The notes under the pieces are model-generated. The model did no database searches. It was given only the letters and a program-made list of their open reading frames with translations, and was not told the DNA's origin. Below are positions 12,673 through 12,742 of a DNA stretch of 12,742 nt, in pieces. Source of the DNA: an uncultured Bacilli bacterium. Its GTDB lineage: Bacteria > Bacillota_I > Bacilli_A > RF39 > UBA660. Every line of letters begins with the position of its first letter. Position 1 is the stretch's first letter. The position numbers and the translations under genes were made by a program. Location of the stretch: positions 1 through 12,742 of the forward strand of contig CANRBD010000025.1 of assembly GCA_947628765.1 (NCBI GenBank), read 5' to 3'.

Positions 12673-12742
12673 TTAATCTTCATCGCGGAATTTAAGTCCC
12701 ATTTCTTTAATTTTTTCAATAACTTCTTTTAAAGATTTTTTA
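12673..12742 (-). CDS. rpoA: DNA-directed RNA polymerase subunit alpha, C-terminal end (partial)
   Basis: The last 23 codons run in from the right edge and end in TAA at 12673-12675. The readable tail is KKSLKEVIEKIKEMGLKFRDED, matching the last helix of the alpha C-terminal domain (KSL.EV..KL.E.GL.L in other bacteria). It precedes rplQ by 17 nt, the universal order. Confidence 0.93.
   Translation of the reverse strand, partial: KKSLKEVIEKIKEMGLKFRDED

Noticed and set aside
1..12742. Mycoplasma-type code (TGA = Trp), given the AT-rich genome
   Set aside because: Trp is TGG in L13, the surface protein and the ATPase, and TGA is used as the ecfT stop codon.

Overview
The window is AT-rich, tightly packed low-GC DNA. 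Every supported gene lies on the minus strand. The chain rpoA-rplQ ... ecfA1-ecfA2-ecfT-truA-rplM-rpsI is the classic Firmicutes/Bacilli arrangement. Strong Shine-Dalgarno sequences, near-consensus sigma-A promoters and U-tailed terminators fit the same group. Tryptophan is encoded by TGG throughout, so this is not a TGA-recoding Mycoplasma. A host-associated, reduced-genome Bacilli lineage (RF39/Erysipelotrichia-like) is my best guess; this is inference.

Layout in the direction of transcription (high to low coordinates). (1) 12299-12742: end of rpoA, then rplQ with a terminator over its stop codon. (2) 9638-12235: an accessory block between rplQ and the ecf genes. It holds a minimal HipA-like kinase, an AAA/DUF4143 ATPase and a small conserved-looking membrane protein. 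The ATPase gene lies between two identical 36-bp palindromes. (3) 4780-9579: one apparent operon from a good promoter at 9603-9631, made of an SDR oxidoreductase, an M19 dipeptidase, the ECF energizing module (ecfA1, ecfA2, ecfT) and truA. The genes overlap or nearly touch. (4) 3764-4622: rplM-rpsI, with its own promoter and an L13-leader-like hairpin. (5) 3524-3635: a previously unassigned transcription unit of about 100 nt with promoter, strong structure, a 13-codon ORF and a terminator. (6) 1-3332: the first 1,110 residues of a very large secreted repeat protein, open at the left edge.

Functionally, the conserved part covers ribosome assembly, tRNA pseudouridylation and vitamin or metal uptake energization. 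The accessory kinase and ATPase look like toxin-antitoxin or defence-type genes, and the repeat protein is a surface adhesin or biofilm-type protein. The best leads are: the orphan structured RNA/sORF at 3524-3635; the duplicated palindromes around the DUF4143 gene; complementary motif losses in EcfA1 and EcfA2 that predict one canonical and one degenerate ATP site; and mosaic, recombining 98-residue repeats with paired cysteines in the surface protein.
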